From Acidaminobacter sp. JC074 (GTDB lineage Bacteria; Bacillota; Clostridia; Peptostreptococcales; Acidaminobacteraceae), in assembly GCF_022496765.1 (NCBI RefSeq), contig NZ_VANV01000001.1, forward strand, positions 248,001-312,000: DNA of 64,000 nt, written 5' to 3'. Below are positions 35,916 through 44,488 of this stretch, in pieces. Each line of letters starts with the position of its first letter. Position 1 is the stretch's first letter. Under the pieces are notes generated by a model. The model saw only the letters and a program-made list of their open reading frames with translations, was not told where the DNA came from and ran no database searches. The translations under genes and the position numbers were made by a program.

Positions 35916-35967
35916 TCATCATTACAATGCAAAATCATCATTAATCAACAATGAATCATCAAAATTC
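35916..35967 (-). promoter_or_regulatory. Promoter with spaced repeats upstream of the two-sulfatase operon
   Basis: TGATGA recurs three times on the reverse strand (forward TCATCA at 35916, 35935 and 35956), spaced 19 and 21 bp, as expected for AraC-type half-sites on one DNA face. A TTGATT/TGTAAT promoter with a 16-bp spacer (35948-35921) lies among them. The outermost repeat is part of GAATTTTGATGATT, which is also present before the importer-2 operon. Confidence 0.5.
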
Positions 35968-35993
35968 CCCCTCCCCCTCAAGCCTTTACAAAG

Positions 35994-36917
35994 TCATATG
36001 TTAGTGGTTTTTTCACATTTTGAAGATGTTGAATTCTGTAGATTGACCTTCCGGTATTGGATAGGTCTTATACCTACATGTGACTTGAAAAACTTAGAGA
36101 GATAATTGACAGAACTAAAGCCTGTCATCTCACTAATCTCTTGAAGATTCATCTCTTCATTTAATAAGAGTTCCTTAATCGTCATAAGTTTATAATCCGT
36201 AATATAAGTCCTGATAGAACAAGCTTTCTTTTGCTTGAACAATCGATTCAAATAGTCTGGATGATACCCAACTTGTTTGCCGATTTCTGCTACAGAAATT
36301 TTTTCATGTATATTTTCATGGATATACTGGCTAATTAGTACTTCCAATAAGTCCTCTTCGTGAATCAGATCATAACTTTTTTCTAGCTCTTTAAAATAGC
36401 TTGTCAAAATAGATAGGAAAATGCACTTTGATTCCAAAACATAAAAAGCCTTTTTATCAGTAAATACTTGTCTGAGATTTAATACTTTACTTGTAAGATC
36501 TTCTGCCAGTTCATCTTCAAAGGATACTTTTAAATCGGCATCTGATTTAAACACATTGTTTCTTATGAAAACCCTGTTTTCAAGTTCCTTCTTAAACAGA
36601 TCTAAGTGATTATTTCTAAGGCTTGCATCTAAACTTCTTTGATTAAAGGAAGAAAAAAGATCAAAATGCACCCATATAATAAGATGGTCCTTTGACGTGA
36701 GTTTCAGCCTATGTTTCTTATTAGGAGGAATGAGTAAACAATCATTTCTTTTTAACATGTGGACCTGTTTGTCCTCAATCACCTGTAGACTGCCTTTTAT
36801 GCAAAATAACATTTCATAATCATAGATTATTCTCTTCTTGTCTGGCCATTCATTGTTCTGTACCCCAATTTTCCTGATGACAGGATTTATATGATTGATA
36901 AGAGATTCTAGTTTCAT
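35994..36917 (-). CDS. AraC-family transcriptional regulator with cupin sensor domain
   Basis: About 307 residues. An N-terminal AraC-type cupin arm (YEMLFCIKGSLQVIEDKQVH, RNDCLLIPPNKKHRL) would bind a sugar effector; the C-terminal 100 residues hold two helix-turn-helix motifs (ISVAEIGKQVGYHPDYLNRL and LQEISEMTGFSSVNYLSKFF, then VGIRPIQYR). It is divergent from the sulfatase gene at 37009 and lies behind the two-sulfatase promoter, so it is well placed to control the sulfatases. GAGGTG precedes the ATG at 36917. Confidence 0.9.
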   Translation of the reverse strand: MKLESLINHINPVIRKIGVQNNEWPDKKRIIYDYEMLFCIKGSLQVIEDKQVHMLKRNDCLLIPPNKKHRLKLTSKDHLIIWVHFDLFSSFNQRSLDASLRNNHLDLFKKELENRVFIRNNVFKSDADLKVSFEDELAEDLTSKVLNLRQVFTDKKAFYVLESKCIFLSILTSYFKELEKSYDLIHEEDLLEVLISQYIHENIHEKISVAEIGKQVGYHPDYLNRLFKQKKACSIRTYITDYKLMTIKELLLNEEMNLQEISEMTGFSSVNYLSKFFKSHVGIRPIQYRKVNLQNSTSSKCEKTTNI

Positions 36918-37008
36918 AAACACCTCGTATTTTTACTTTTACATGTCGGAAAGTTCCCTTTTTATTGTCTTTCTTTCCATTTATGATTCAAATAGAAAGG
37001 ATGATACG

Positions 37009-38463
37009 ATGAAAAGAAAACAATGTATTTTAATTATGACTGACACCCAGCGTCATGATATGATAGGTGGTCAGCACACGCCTAACTTAAACCGTTTGGC
37101 CAGCCAAGGTAAGGTTTTTAAAAAGGCTTATACCACTCAACCTGTTTGTGGACCGGCAAGATCTGCTATCTTTACAGGTACCTATCCCCATACTAATGGT
37201 ATGACCTCAAACTCAATGTCCTTAAACCAGCTTTCGAATACTCTAGGTGATTACTTATATAATAGAGACATTGCCTCTGGCTATATCGGAAAATGGCACC
37301 TTGATGGTGGAGATTATTTTGGAAATGGTATTTGCCCTCAAGGCTATATGCCTGATTACTGGTACGATATGAGAAATTACCTTGATGATTTAAGTAAAGA
37401 AGATAGGATAAAATCAAGACAATTTGAAACCGTCTTAGCAGGTGTAGACGAATCCTTTACATTTGGGCATAGGTGTTCAAATTATGCACTTGATTTCATT
37501 GAAAAACACAAGGACAAAGAATTTATGCTGGTGGTCTCATACGACGAGCCCCATGATCCTTATATCATGCCAAAATCATTTTACGAGCTCGACCACACCA
37601 TTGACCATAATCTTGATGAACTTTCAGACCTATCACCTGACCACATTAAACTTTGGTCTGATAAAAGCAAGTCATTTTACAAGACAACATCTTTAACGGA
37701 AGAGGCAAAACGTCTTTACGCTTGTAACTCTTATGTGGATTATGAAATCGGTCGTGTATTAGAAGCCATCGAAACATCTGCACCTGATGCTTTGATTATC
37801 TACACTTCGGATCATGGTGATGCTTTAGGCGATCACGGCATTCATTCTAAGGGGCCTGCCATGTACGACAGCATCACAAAAATCCCTTTTATCATCAAGT
37901 GGCAAGATAATATTCAAACAGGTTCTTCTGACAGACTCATTAGTCATATAGATATTTTACCTACCTGTTTAGACTACTTCGACCTAAATATACCAAGTCA
38001 TTTAGAAGGCAGGTCTCTGCTTAATACACTCGATGATCAACCAGAAGATCAAGACGCAGTTTTTATGGAATTTACCAGATATGAAATAGATCACGATGGT
38101 TTTGGTGGTTTTCAACCCATACGATGTATCAGGGATAATCGCTATAAACTCATCATCAATCTTCTGACACTTGATGAACTCTATGATTTAAATACAGATC
38201 CTCATGAGAAAATTAACCTGATTCATTCTGAGAGTCACGCTGATACAAGAAATCAACTTCACCAAAAGCTGCTTAACTGGATGAATCAAACGCGTGATCC
38301 TTATCGTGGTTATTACTGGGAACAACGGCCATGGAATAAAGATTTCATACCGACTTGGGACTACAGTGGCATGACCCGTCAAAGACCAACAGGCGATGAC
38401 CAACCAAGGCAACTTGACTATGCTACTGGCCTTGAAATAAAGGAACTTGTTAGAAGGAAATGA
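37009..38463 (+). CDS. Formylglycine-type sulfatase (family S1), cytoplasmic
   Basis: 484 residues, on the opposite strand to the rest of the locus. MTDTQRHDMIGG gives metal ligands, CGPARSAIFTG has formylglycine Cys47, YIGKWHLDGGDYF is the catalytic K-W-H block, and YTSDHGDALGDHG the later ligands. No signal peptide is present. AGAAAGGA lies 9 bases before ATG 37009; a longer in-frame stretch from 36895 overlaps the divergent promoter and is rejected. A candidate promoter is TTGTCT/TCAAAT (36965-36993). Its single-gene, divergent placement suggests control by the adjacent AraC-type regulator. Confidence 0.93.
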   Translation: MKRKQCILIMTDTQRHDMIGGQHTPNLNRLASQGKVFKKAYTTQPVCGPARSAIFTGTYPHTNGMTSNSMSLNQLSNTLGDYLYNRDIASGYIGKWHLDGGDYFGNGICPQGYMPDYWYDMRNYLDDLSKEDRIKSRQFETVLAGVDESFTFGHRCSNYALDFIEKHKDKEFMLVVSYDEPHDPYIMPKSFYELDHTIDHNLDELSDLSPDHIKLWSDKSKSFYKTTSLTEEAKRLYACNSYVDYEIGRVLEAIETSAPDALIIYTSDHGDALGDHGIHSKGPAMYDSITKIPFIIKWQDNIQTGSSDRLISHIDILPTCLDYFDLNIPSHLEGRSLLNTLDDQPEDQDAVFMEFTRYEIDHDGFGGFQPIRCIRDNRYKLIINLLTLDELYDLNTDPHEKINLIHSESHADTRNQLHQKLLNWMNQTRDPYRGYYWEQRPWNKDFIPTWDYSGMTRQRPTGDDQPRQLDYATGLEIKELVRRK

Positions 38464-38537
38464 TAAGTTTATTTTAAACTTTTCCTGACTTTTTCATATC
38501 TTCAATTTTCAACATGTTGAAATATAAAGACAAAAAG

Positions 38538-38561
38538 AGCTGTATTCCTAGGAATACAGCT
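38538..38561 (-). terminator. Intrinsic terminator after the YesN-type gene
   Basis: A perfect 24-nt palindrome built on AGCTGTATTCC/GGAATACAGCT is followed by CTTTTTG on the reverse strand and overlaps the stop of the response regulator gene. Confidence 0.8.
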
Positions 38562-40095
38562 ATAGTTTGTTCCTATATTCAGTTGGTGTTTGACCAGTAT
38601 ACTTCTTAAAAAGCTTAGAAAAGTAATGTGGATCAGATATTCCTACCAGTTCAGCAACTTCATAGGTTTTTAACTCATAGTCTTTTAAATAATGATAAGA
38701 TTTCTGAATACGATACTCATTCAAGTAATCAACGAAGTTCTTACCAATCTCCTTTTTAAACATCCTAGATAAGTAGTATATCGAGACATAAGTATAATCA
38801 GCAACATCTTGTAGTGAAATGGAGTCTTGGTAATTGTTGTGGATGTATTCCAAAGACTGTTTGAGTATTTGACTCAAGTTATTCAGATGACTGTTTTTTG
38901 CTTCTTGCCTATAATCACTGGCGATAGACTCGTATATCTTGATACAAGTCTTGAAATCTCGGTCATTAAAGTCATGTACTTGATCAATTGAAACCTGCTT
39001 GATGCTTGCAACTAAATCTGAAAACTTACTCTGATAATCAGTCTTTTCAATAAGTGGATACAACTTCTTGTTAAGCTCGTCTAATAGGTGTTCATTTCCA
39101 ATCTTTATAGCAGATAGTATGTCTTCTGAGATGGTTTTAAGACTGTCATCTTCTCTATCAAATGAGAGTGTTTTTATATCGTCGTATAAGATAAGGGCGT
39201 CTTCACCAAAATAGAGCTTATAACTTAAGGCCTGCTCACACTCCTTCATCTTAGAAGATAGTTGCCTAAAACCATTGCCCTGAGTACTGATGGCCAAGGA
39301 CATATTTAAATCAAAACATGACTTGATAAGTACTTGGAAACTTTCGGCCTTCTTTGATACATCATCAGTAAAGTCCTGTAGACTGCTTTTAGACTGAAGG
39401 ACAAAAGTCATCCTAGACTGAGTCACATGAATGGTTTCACACAAGTAGAGGTCTTTAAATATATCGACAAATGCATTTTTTATACCAATTTTAAAGAGCT
39501 GCTTTTGATAAATATCAATTGGCTTTTCATGAGATATATCAACAGATACCATGACAAAAGAGTCAATATGCATACCATAGAGTTCTAGCTCCTCCTCAAT
39601 TTCTTTTTCATTGAGTGCTGTTGAAAAAACAATATCAAATAGAAGCTTCTCCTTTAGTAGGGGCAAAGACCTGTCATAGTGATCTTTTAAAGCTTGTATG
39701 TTTTCATCTCGTCGGTTTTTATATTCAAGCTCCAAGCAAGCCTTTTTTACAGCCGTTGTGATTTCATCAATTTTAGATGGTTTTAGTAGAAACTCACTGG
39801 CTCCTAGCTTTAAGGCTTCCTGAATATAATCAAACTCCCTGTAGCCCGTTAAGATGATGATCTTGCTCCAAGGAATGATGTCCAAGGTATTTCTGATCAT
39901 TTCCAAACCATCTATTTCAGGCATATTGATGTCTGTTAGAATGATATCAGGCTTGTACTGTCTAATAATCTCCATACCTTCTAGACCATTTGATGCTTCT
40001 GAGACAACCTGACAGCCGAGAGATGCCCAATCGATGATGTTGATGATGCCCTTTCTTACAATGGGTTCATCGTCTATAATGACTACTTTAAACAT
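38560..40095 (-). CDS. YesN-type response regulator (receiver plus AraC DNA-binding domain)
   Basis: 511 residues. The N-terminal receiver has acceptor Asp55 (IILTDINMPEIDG) and the conserved Lys in FLLKPS. A middle region of about 260 residues is of the kind seen in YesN/AraC-type regulators. The C-terminal AraC domain has ISLQDVADYTYVSIYYLSRM and YEVAELVGISDPHYFSKLFK, ending TGQTPTEYRNKL. Overlap of 8 bp with the YesM gene makes them a cognate pair. The 19-bp element in its own operon promoter and in the importer-1 promoter is the best candidate binding site. Confidence 0.95.
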   Translation of the reverse strand: MFKVVIIDDEPIVRKGIINIIDWASLGCQVVSEASNGLEGMEIIRQYKPDIILTDINMPEIDGLEMIRNTLDIIPWSKIIILTGYREFDYIQEALKLGASEFLLKPSKIDEITTAVKKACLELEYKNRRDENIQALKDHYDRSLPLLKEKLLFDIVFSTALNEKEIEEELELYGMHIDSFVMVSVDISHEKPIDIYQKQLFKIGIKNAFVDIFKDLYLCETIHVTQSRMTFVLQSKSSLQDFTDDVSKKAESFQVLIKSCFDLNMSLAISTQGNGFRQLSSKMKECEQALSYKLYFGEDALILYDDIKTLSFDREDDSLKTISEDILSAIKIGNEHLLDELNKKLYPLIEKTDYQSKFSDLVASIKQVSIDQVHDFNDRDFKTCIKIYESIASDYRQEAKNSHLNNLSQILKQSLEYIHNNYQDSISLQDVADYTYVSIYYLSRMFKKEIGKNFVDYLNEYRIQKSYHYLKDYELKTYEVAELVGISDPHYFSKLFKKYTGQTPTEYRNKL

Positions 40096-41836
40096 AATAG
40101 TTATCTCCTTGTGTCAGTTTCTTCTCAGGTATAATAACAACAACTTTTGTATAGACATCTTCTTCTGACAAGATGGTAATACCATAGTCTTCTCCATAGA
40201 AGAGTTTTAAACGCTTGTCCACATTTTGAAGACCAATGCTGGAACCATCCTGTTTGTCTCCAATTCTTTGATAAACTTCCTTTAAGGTGTCTACCGTCAT
40301 ACCCTTTCCATTGTCGCAAATCTCTATGACGATATCTTCTTCTTTTCTGAAGGCAGAGATATTGATTTCACCCACCTTCTTAGTTTTTCCAATCCCATGA
40401 TTAATAGCATTTTCAACAATCGGTTGTAAAATCAACCTTGGTATCTTGATACTCAGTATTTGAGGATCTATGTCTCTTTTAAAGGTCAGTCTGCCTTCAT
40501 ATCTATATTTCATAATAGAGATGTAGTTTTCTATGTACTTCATTTCATCCCTAAGACTGATCAGTTTGTTGTCTCGTCCAATGGTCGCTTCCATGATGGA
40601 TGATAAAGCTGTCACCATTTCACTGATTTCAGGTGCCCCTTTTAACTGGGCATGCCAGTTGATGGTTTCTAGGGTATTGTACAAGAAATGAGGATTTATT
40701 TGAGCCTGTAAGGCTTTCATTTCAACTTCTTTTCTTGTGATCTGTTCAGTCTTTACATTTTCAACAAGATTTTTAAGTTCCGTTGACATATCATTAAAGG
40801 ATTCAGCAAGAAAACCCAGTTCATCCCCCCTATCCACTTGGATATTGACATGTTTCTTGCCTTTACTGACATCTTTCATACCAGATACAATTTGGTTGAT
40901 AGCCTCTACCATATGCATGCCTTCAAAGATGGTAAAAAAGGATAGTAGTACTGCCATTGGTATAAATATCATGAAAGCATACTGGGTAAACTTAGTCACA
41001 TCTCTAAGTAAGACCTTCTTAGAAATGGCTGTTACAATGACCCAGTTGGGGTTGTCTACTTTTCTATAAGAAATGATCCGTTCTTTAGAATCATCTTCGT
41101 AAAGAACACCCGTTGATTCATCATAGTTAACAGACTCACTATGAATAGGACTGTTTTCTGTTGTAAAAATAATCTGGCCGTCATTTTCTAATAAGGCTAT
41201 AGACTGAAAAATATCAGATGAAAGGTTTTCATAATCATTTTTCATGGGCATAAAGTCTACTCTAATGACCAACAAGCCTACTTCATTAAAGGTATCTATG
41301 TCATTGATGATTCTAGACATATAAATATTTGCATTGGTCCCCTCATAATCCACATGCCAGATAGGCCTGCCTTCAGCTTGTCTAGATTTCTCTAAAAGAA
41401 TATCATAGGGGATATCCTTTAAGTTGTTTAATCGACCACTCGACATATCATAGGTATGGTTAGAACCTCTTTTATCATAAATGGTAATGGCTTGAATACC
41501 ATCATTCGATAAGGTTAAGGTTCTTAATACATTCTTTAAATTGTTGACATTATGATAGTAGATGAACTTGTCTGATTGATCATCATTTAAGACATCATAA
41601 ACTTCTAAGTCATATAAGAGGTCTTGTGATACAGATTTAATACCGCTTGTAAAATCAGTAATCCTAAGCTCGAGCACCTTTAACATATCTTGTGATAAAG
41701 TCAGTGCCTGACTTTTCATATTACTTTCTACATTTCTAAGCAAGAAAAATCCTAGGATGATCACAGGCAAAACCATTTGAAAAACAAACATAAATAAGAG
41801 TTTGTTTTTAATGTTCAATTTTTTATAAAACCCCAT
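40088..41836 (-). CDS. YesM-type sensor histidine kinase
   Basis: 582 residues. TM1 (about 12-33), an extracytoplasmic dCache-like sensor (about 40-280), TM2 (about 284-306), HAMP (about 307-360) and a His_kinase domain with LQAQINPHFLYNTLETINWH (phospho-His383), then a HATPase with ENAINHGIG and DNGKGM. This class senses extracellular carbohydrates, often through a binding protein. Its ATG overlaps the stop of the preceding solute-binding protein gene (TAATG), strong evidence for coupled synthesis of all three components. Confidence 0.95.
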   Translation of the reverse strand: MGFYKKLNIKNKLLFMFVFQMVLPVIILGFFLLRNVESNMKSQALTLSQDMLKVLELRITDFTSGIKSVSQDLLYDLEVYDVLNDDQSDKFIYYHNVNNLKNVLRTLTLSNDGIQAITIYDKRGSNHTYDMSSGRLNNLKDIPYDILLEKSRQAEGRPIWHVDYEGTNANIYMSRIINDIDTFNEVGLLVIRVDFMPMKNDYENLSSDIFQSIALLENDGQIIFTTENSPIHSESVNYDESTGVLYEDDSKERIISYRKVDNPNWVIVTAISKKVLLRDVTKFTQYAFMIFIPMAVLLSFFTIFEGMHMVEAINQIVSGMKDVSKGKKHVNIQVDRGDELGFLAESFNDMSTELKNLVENVKTEQITRKEVEMKALQAQINPHFLYNTLETINWHAQLKGAPEISEMVTALSSIMEATIGRDNKLISLRDEMKYIENYISIMKYRYEGRLTFKRDIDPQILSIKIPRLILQPIVENAINHGIGKTKKVGEINISAFRKEEDIVIEICDNGKGMTVDTLKEVYQRIGDKQDGSSIGLQNVDKRLKLFYGEDYGITILSEEDVYTKVVVIIPEKKLTQGDNYYV

Positions 41837-43107
41837 TAATCCTCCTCTTGGTAATCATGTAGTTTGTCAAAAATTTCTTCTGGTGATATTTCGCCCTCTA
41901 ACATGGCTGGGAAGTCTTTAATTAAAACATTTTCCCAAAATGTCCTGTTGATAAAATGGTCTGGCGGTTTAACCAGGTAATCAGCATCTTCTATAAGCTT
42001 TAAACCCTGGACCTTTAAGTAGTCATCGTCTTCACTGGTTCTTGTACCAATAAAAGAAGGTGACTCGTTAAAAATACGTCGACCAGATTCTGATGTAAGG
42101 TACTTAAGAAACTTTAGTGCTGCCTGTTTTTTAACAGGATCATCGTAAGTATTTTGGTTCATATGGAAATTACCATTTCCAATCCCATAAATCACATACT
42201 TGTCATCTTTCATCGGAAAGGGTATCAAGCCTACCGATTCATCTAATGCCCCACTGTTAAACCATGACCCCTGTACAATCATGGCCGCTCTTTTATCAAT
42301 AAAGAGCATATTTCTTGATGCATCGTCAAAGTTAAGGGCATTTCTCGGAAAGGCACCCATCTGATAAAGTTCTCTCATCTTATACATGGCTTCAATATAG
42401 CCATCTTCTACTTGTCCATTTTTAAGTGGATTCTCTGTCCCTTCTACACCTGCTAGTTGTACCACGATGTTTTGATAAATAAAGCTCCCTTCAGGTGTCA
42501 TATTATAGGCGATAGGAATAATCCCCTTCTTTTTAAAAGCTCGGACGGCTTCTAATAAAGATTCATAATCATATGGAATGTCTACTTCAAAGTCTTCAAA
42601 AAGATCCTTGTTATAATAAAGGCCTTCATAAATGACCTCAAATGGAATACTGTATATATGATCTCCCTGGTCCATAAACTCAAATATGGAAGAGTCAAAG
42701 TTACTGGACCAAGTTTCATCTTGATCTAAGACCTCTTTTAAGTCTGCAACCATACCATTTTCAATTAACAAGTCCAAATCAGAACCTGGCCATACGCCAA
42801 AGACATCAGGTCCATTGCCTGATGCAAAATCTGCTTTTAAAGTAAATAAAAAATCCTCTCCATACATAGACTCATTCATGATTCTAATTCCTGGATTTTC
42901 TTCTTCAAAGGCTGCTATAACCCTTTCCAAATATGCAGCTTTTGAGTCTAGACCAGCCCAGGAGCTTGAAAATCTAATGGTAACAAGATCTGATTCATTA
43001 TTTAAACTCTTACTATAAGTCAGTCTATCTGTACTCATATAAAAGATAATTGCTGATAAAATTGCTATGCCTATAAATACATAGGTTAATAGATAGTGTC
43101 TTTTCAT
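41836..43107 (-). CDS. Membrane-anchored solute-binding protein coupled to the YesMN pair
   Basis: About 423 residues. The N-terminus has a hydrophobic segment (YLLTYVFIGIAILSAIIFYM) but no lipobox Cys, so it is anchored by an uncleaved helix or released, unlike the two importer lipoproteins. The rest is a family-1 binding protein (TIRFSSSWAGLD, VFGVWPGSDLDLLIENG, AMIVQGSWFN). No permease genes follow; instead the YesM gene begins at its stop codon. It probably presents a sugar to the YesM sensor, forming a three-component system. GGAGG precedes ATG 43107. Confidence 0.85.
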   Translation of the reverse strand: MKRHYLLTYVFIGIAILSAIIFYMSTDRLTYSKSLNNESDLVTIRFSSSWAGLDSKAAYLERVIAAFEEENPGIRIMNESMYGEDFLFTLKADFASGNGPDVFGVWPGSDLDLLIENGMVADLKEVLDQDETWSSNFDSSIFEFMDQGDHIYSIPFEVIYEGLYYNKDLFEDFEVDIPYDYESLLEAVRAFKKKGIIPIAYNMTPEGSFIYQNIVVQLAGVEGTENPLKNGQVEDGYIEAMYKMRELYQMGAFPRNALNFDDASRNMLFIDKRAAMIVQGSWFNSGALDESVGLIPFPMKDDKYVIYGIGNGNFHMNQNTYDDPVKKQAALKFLKYLTSESGRRIFNESPSFIGTRTSEDDDYLKVQGLKLIEDADYLVKPPDHFINRTFWENVLIKDFPAMLEGEISPEEIFDKLHDYQEED

Positions 43108-43123
43108 AATTGCCTCCACATTA

Positions 43124-43153
43124 AGCATACTCTTAAATCAAAGCTTGCGTCAA
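43124..43153 (-). promoter_or_regulatory. Promoter of the sensor operon
   Basis: TTGACG (43153-43148) and TATGCT (43129-43124) are separated by 18 bp, close to the start of the binding-protein gene. Confidence 0.55.
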
Positions 43154-43167
43154 TGTAGATTCTTGCG

Positions 43168-43186
43168 CTTAAGACGAATATTTTGC
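43168..43186 (-). promoter_or_regulatory. 19-bp shared activator element, copy 2
   Basis: GCAAAATATTCGTCTTAAG on the reverse strand differs at one base from the element at 24264-24282 and lies at the same 14-bp distance from its -35 box. This suggests autoregulation of the sensor operon and co-regulation of the GH94-importer operon. Confidence 0.65.
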
Positions 43187-43189
43187 TCA

Positions 43190-43221
43190 AAAAATAAAAA
43201 TAGAACTGATTAAACAGTTCT
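43190..43221 (-). terminator. Intrinsic terminator after the 43220-43759 gene
   Basis: AGAACTG/CAGTTCT is a 7-bp stem with a 6-nt loop followed by a T-rich tract on the reverse strand. Confidence 0.75.
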
Positions 43222-43759
43222 AAGATATTGCATGAGATTTTACCGACGTATCGTATATCTTTGTAGATATTGTCGTATACTCATAAAATGCATTTGGATA
43301 TTCCAATGTTTTTACTATTTTACTGATACTTGAGTAGTGGATATTAAAAGATAATATAAAGCCACCGAAGAAAATCTGTGTAATAAGAACCGGTCCAGCA
43401 AGTGCATATAGACCTGTTGCTACAAGGAAGTTGATTGCCATCACCATTAAAATTGGATAGCCTTCTAACTTTTGTACATCAACTGCAGTCAACTGCTTTT
43501 GCGGCACAACTTTTGGCTTTAAAGTCTTATAATAAGCTTGTGGCTGATAACCTAGTAGCAAGGCTAACTTTTCTTGTAACCACACCTTAAAATAACGATT
43601 GATAAACATAACCAGTAAAGTCCAGTACATGAACATGATACCGCCAGCTACCAAATCATAAATATACCCTTTGAACGTAAAAAAGTAAACAATTAATGGA
43701 ATAATCATAAGATAAACCCACTTAGTATATCTTACTCGATAATCACTAACTAATTTCAT
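43220..43759 (-). CDS. Small integral membrane protein, unknown
   Basis: 179 residues with four hydrophobic segments in two pairs (about 14-28 and 31-52, then 104-121 and 124-136), separated by a charged cytoplasmic loop with KLEGYPILM. I do not recognise a family. AAGAAGG precedes the ATG. It is a single-gene unit with its own terminator, lying at the edge of the carbohydrate locus, and no link to sugar use is evident. Confidence 0.7.
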   Translation of the reverse strand: MKLVSDYRVRYTKWVYLMIIPLIVYFFTFKGYIYDLVAGGIMFMYWTLLVMFINRYFKVWLQEKLALLLGYQPQAYYKTLKPKVVPQKQLTAVDVQKLEGYPILMVMAINFLVATGLYALAGPVLITQIFFGGFILSFNIHYSSISKIVKTLEYPNAFYEYTTISTKIYDTSVKSHAIS

Positions 43760-43831
43760 TTATAGCCCTTCTTTCTAAAAAGTATCATACCATATTTTAG
43801 AAAGATATAAAAGCAATCATATGTTTCCTAT

Positions 43832-44476
43832 TTATTCTGACAGAACATGTTCAGTTGAAAAGCTTGCAAATCCAAGAGACTTTGCAAGTCTTATGGAAGG
43901 AAGATTGTCTTTATCCACCAAATAAACTGGGAGTATGTCATGGTCTAAACACCAATCTACACATGAAGATACCAGCATTTTTGCATATCCCTTATTTCTA
44001 TGTTCAGGTTTAACATAAACCACTATATTTCCACCACCAAAATCTATGTCACTTATCATACCATAGGCGACATTTTCTCCTGATACAGTTACAACAAAAC
44101 GTCTGCCTTGATCTAAGATATCTTTATAGCTTTGAATGACATGTGCTCTTTTTTGACTATCAAACTTATCTAAGTCGTCATAGGTATAGACACGAGATAA
44201 GTTGACTTGAGTTCTTTTATATGACTCAAGGCCCATCCTGTAAAAGCATCTGTACTCGTATTTATCTCTCATATGTTCAAAACTCTCTTTGATGGTATCT
44301 TTCACATCAAATGATCTCAAATTAGAAGATACAGAATAGAAATCTTTGCCATCAATTTGAGTGGCGATGACTCTGTAATAATAAGATCTATTGAGTGGTT
44401 TATCTCTTTGCTCTGAAAAAGCCATTTCAGAACCATCGTATCCAAGATACTTGTGATAATAAGATTGGTATTTCAT
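43832..44476 (-). CDS. GNAT-family N-acetyltransferase
   Basis: 214 residues. The C-terminal half is a GNAT domain: FVVTVSGENVAYGMISDIDF, the acetyl-CoA loop VKPEHRNKGYAKMLVSSCVD (R/Q-x-x-G-x-G/A pattern) and the terminal DKDNLPSIRLAKSLGF. The N-terminal 100 residues are an unassigned helical region (SFEHMRDKYEYRCFYRMGLE). The target is unknown. The gene is 12 bp after the Nudix gene and likely co-transcribed. ATG 44476 follows AAAGGGA; TTG 44479 is possible. Confidence 0.85.
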   Translation of the reverse strand: MKYQSYYHKYLGYDGSEMAFSEQRDKPLNRSYYYRVIATQIDGKDFYSVSSNLRSFDVKDTIKESFEHMRDKYEYRCFYRMGLESYKRTQVNLSRVYTYDDLDKFDSQKRAHVIQSYKDILDQGRRFVVTVSGENVAYGMISDIDFGGGNIVVYVKPEHRNKGYAKMLVSSCVDWCLDHDILPVYLVDKDNLPSIRLAKSLGFASFSTEHVLSE

Positions 44477-44488
44477 CAAAATCCCTTT

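Noticed and set aside
15329..43107. Mobile element origin for the carbohydrate locus
   Set aside because: No transposase, integrase, tRNA gene or flanking repeats are visible, and base composition looks like the neighbours.
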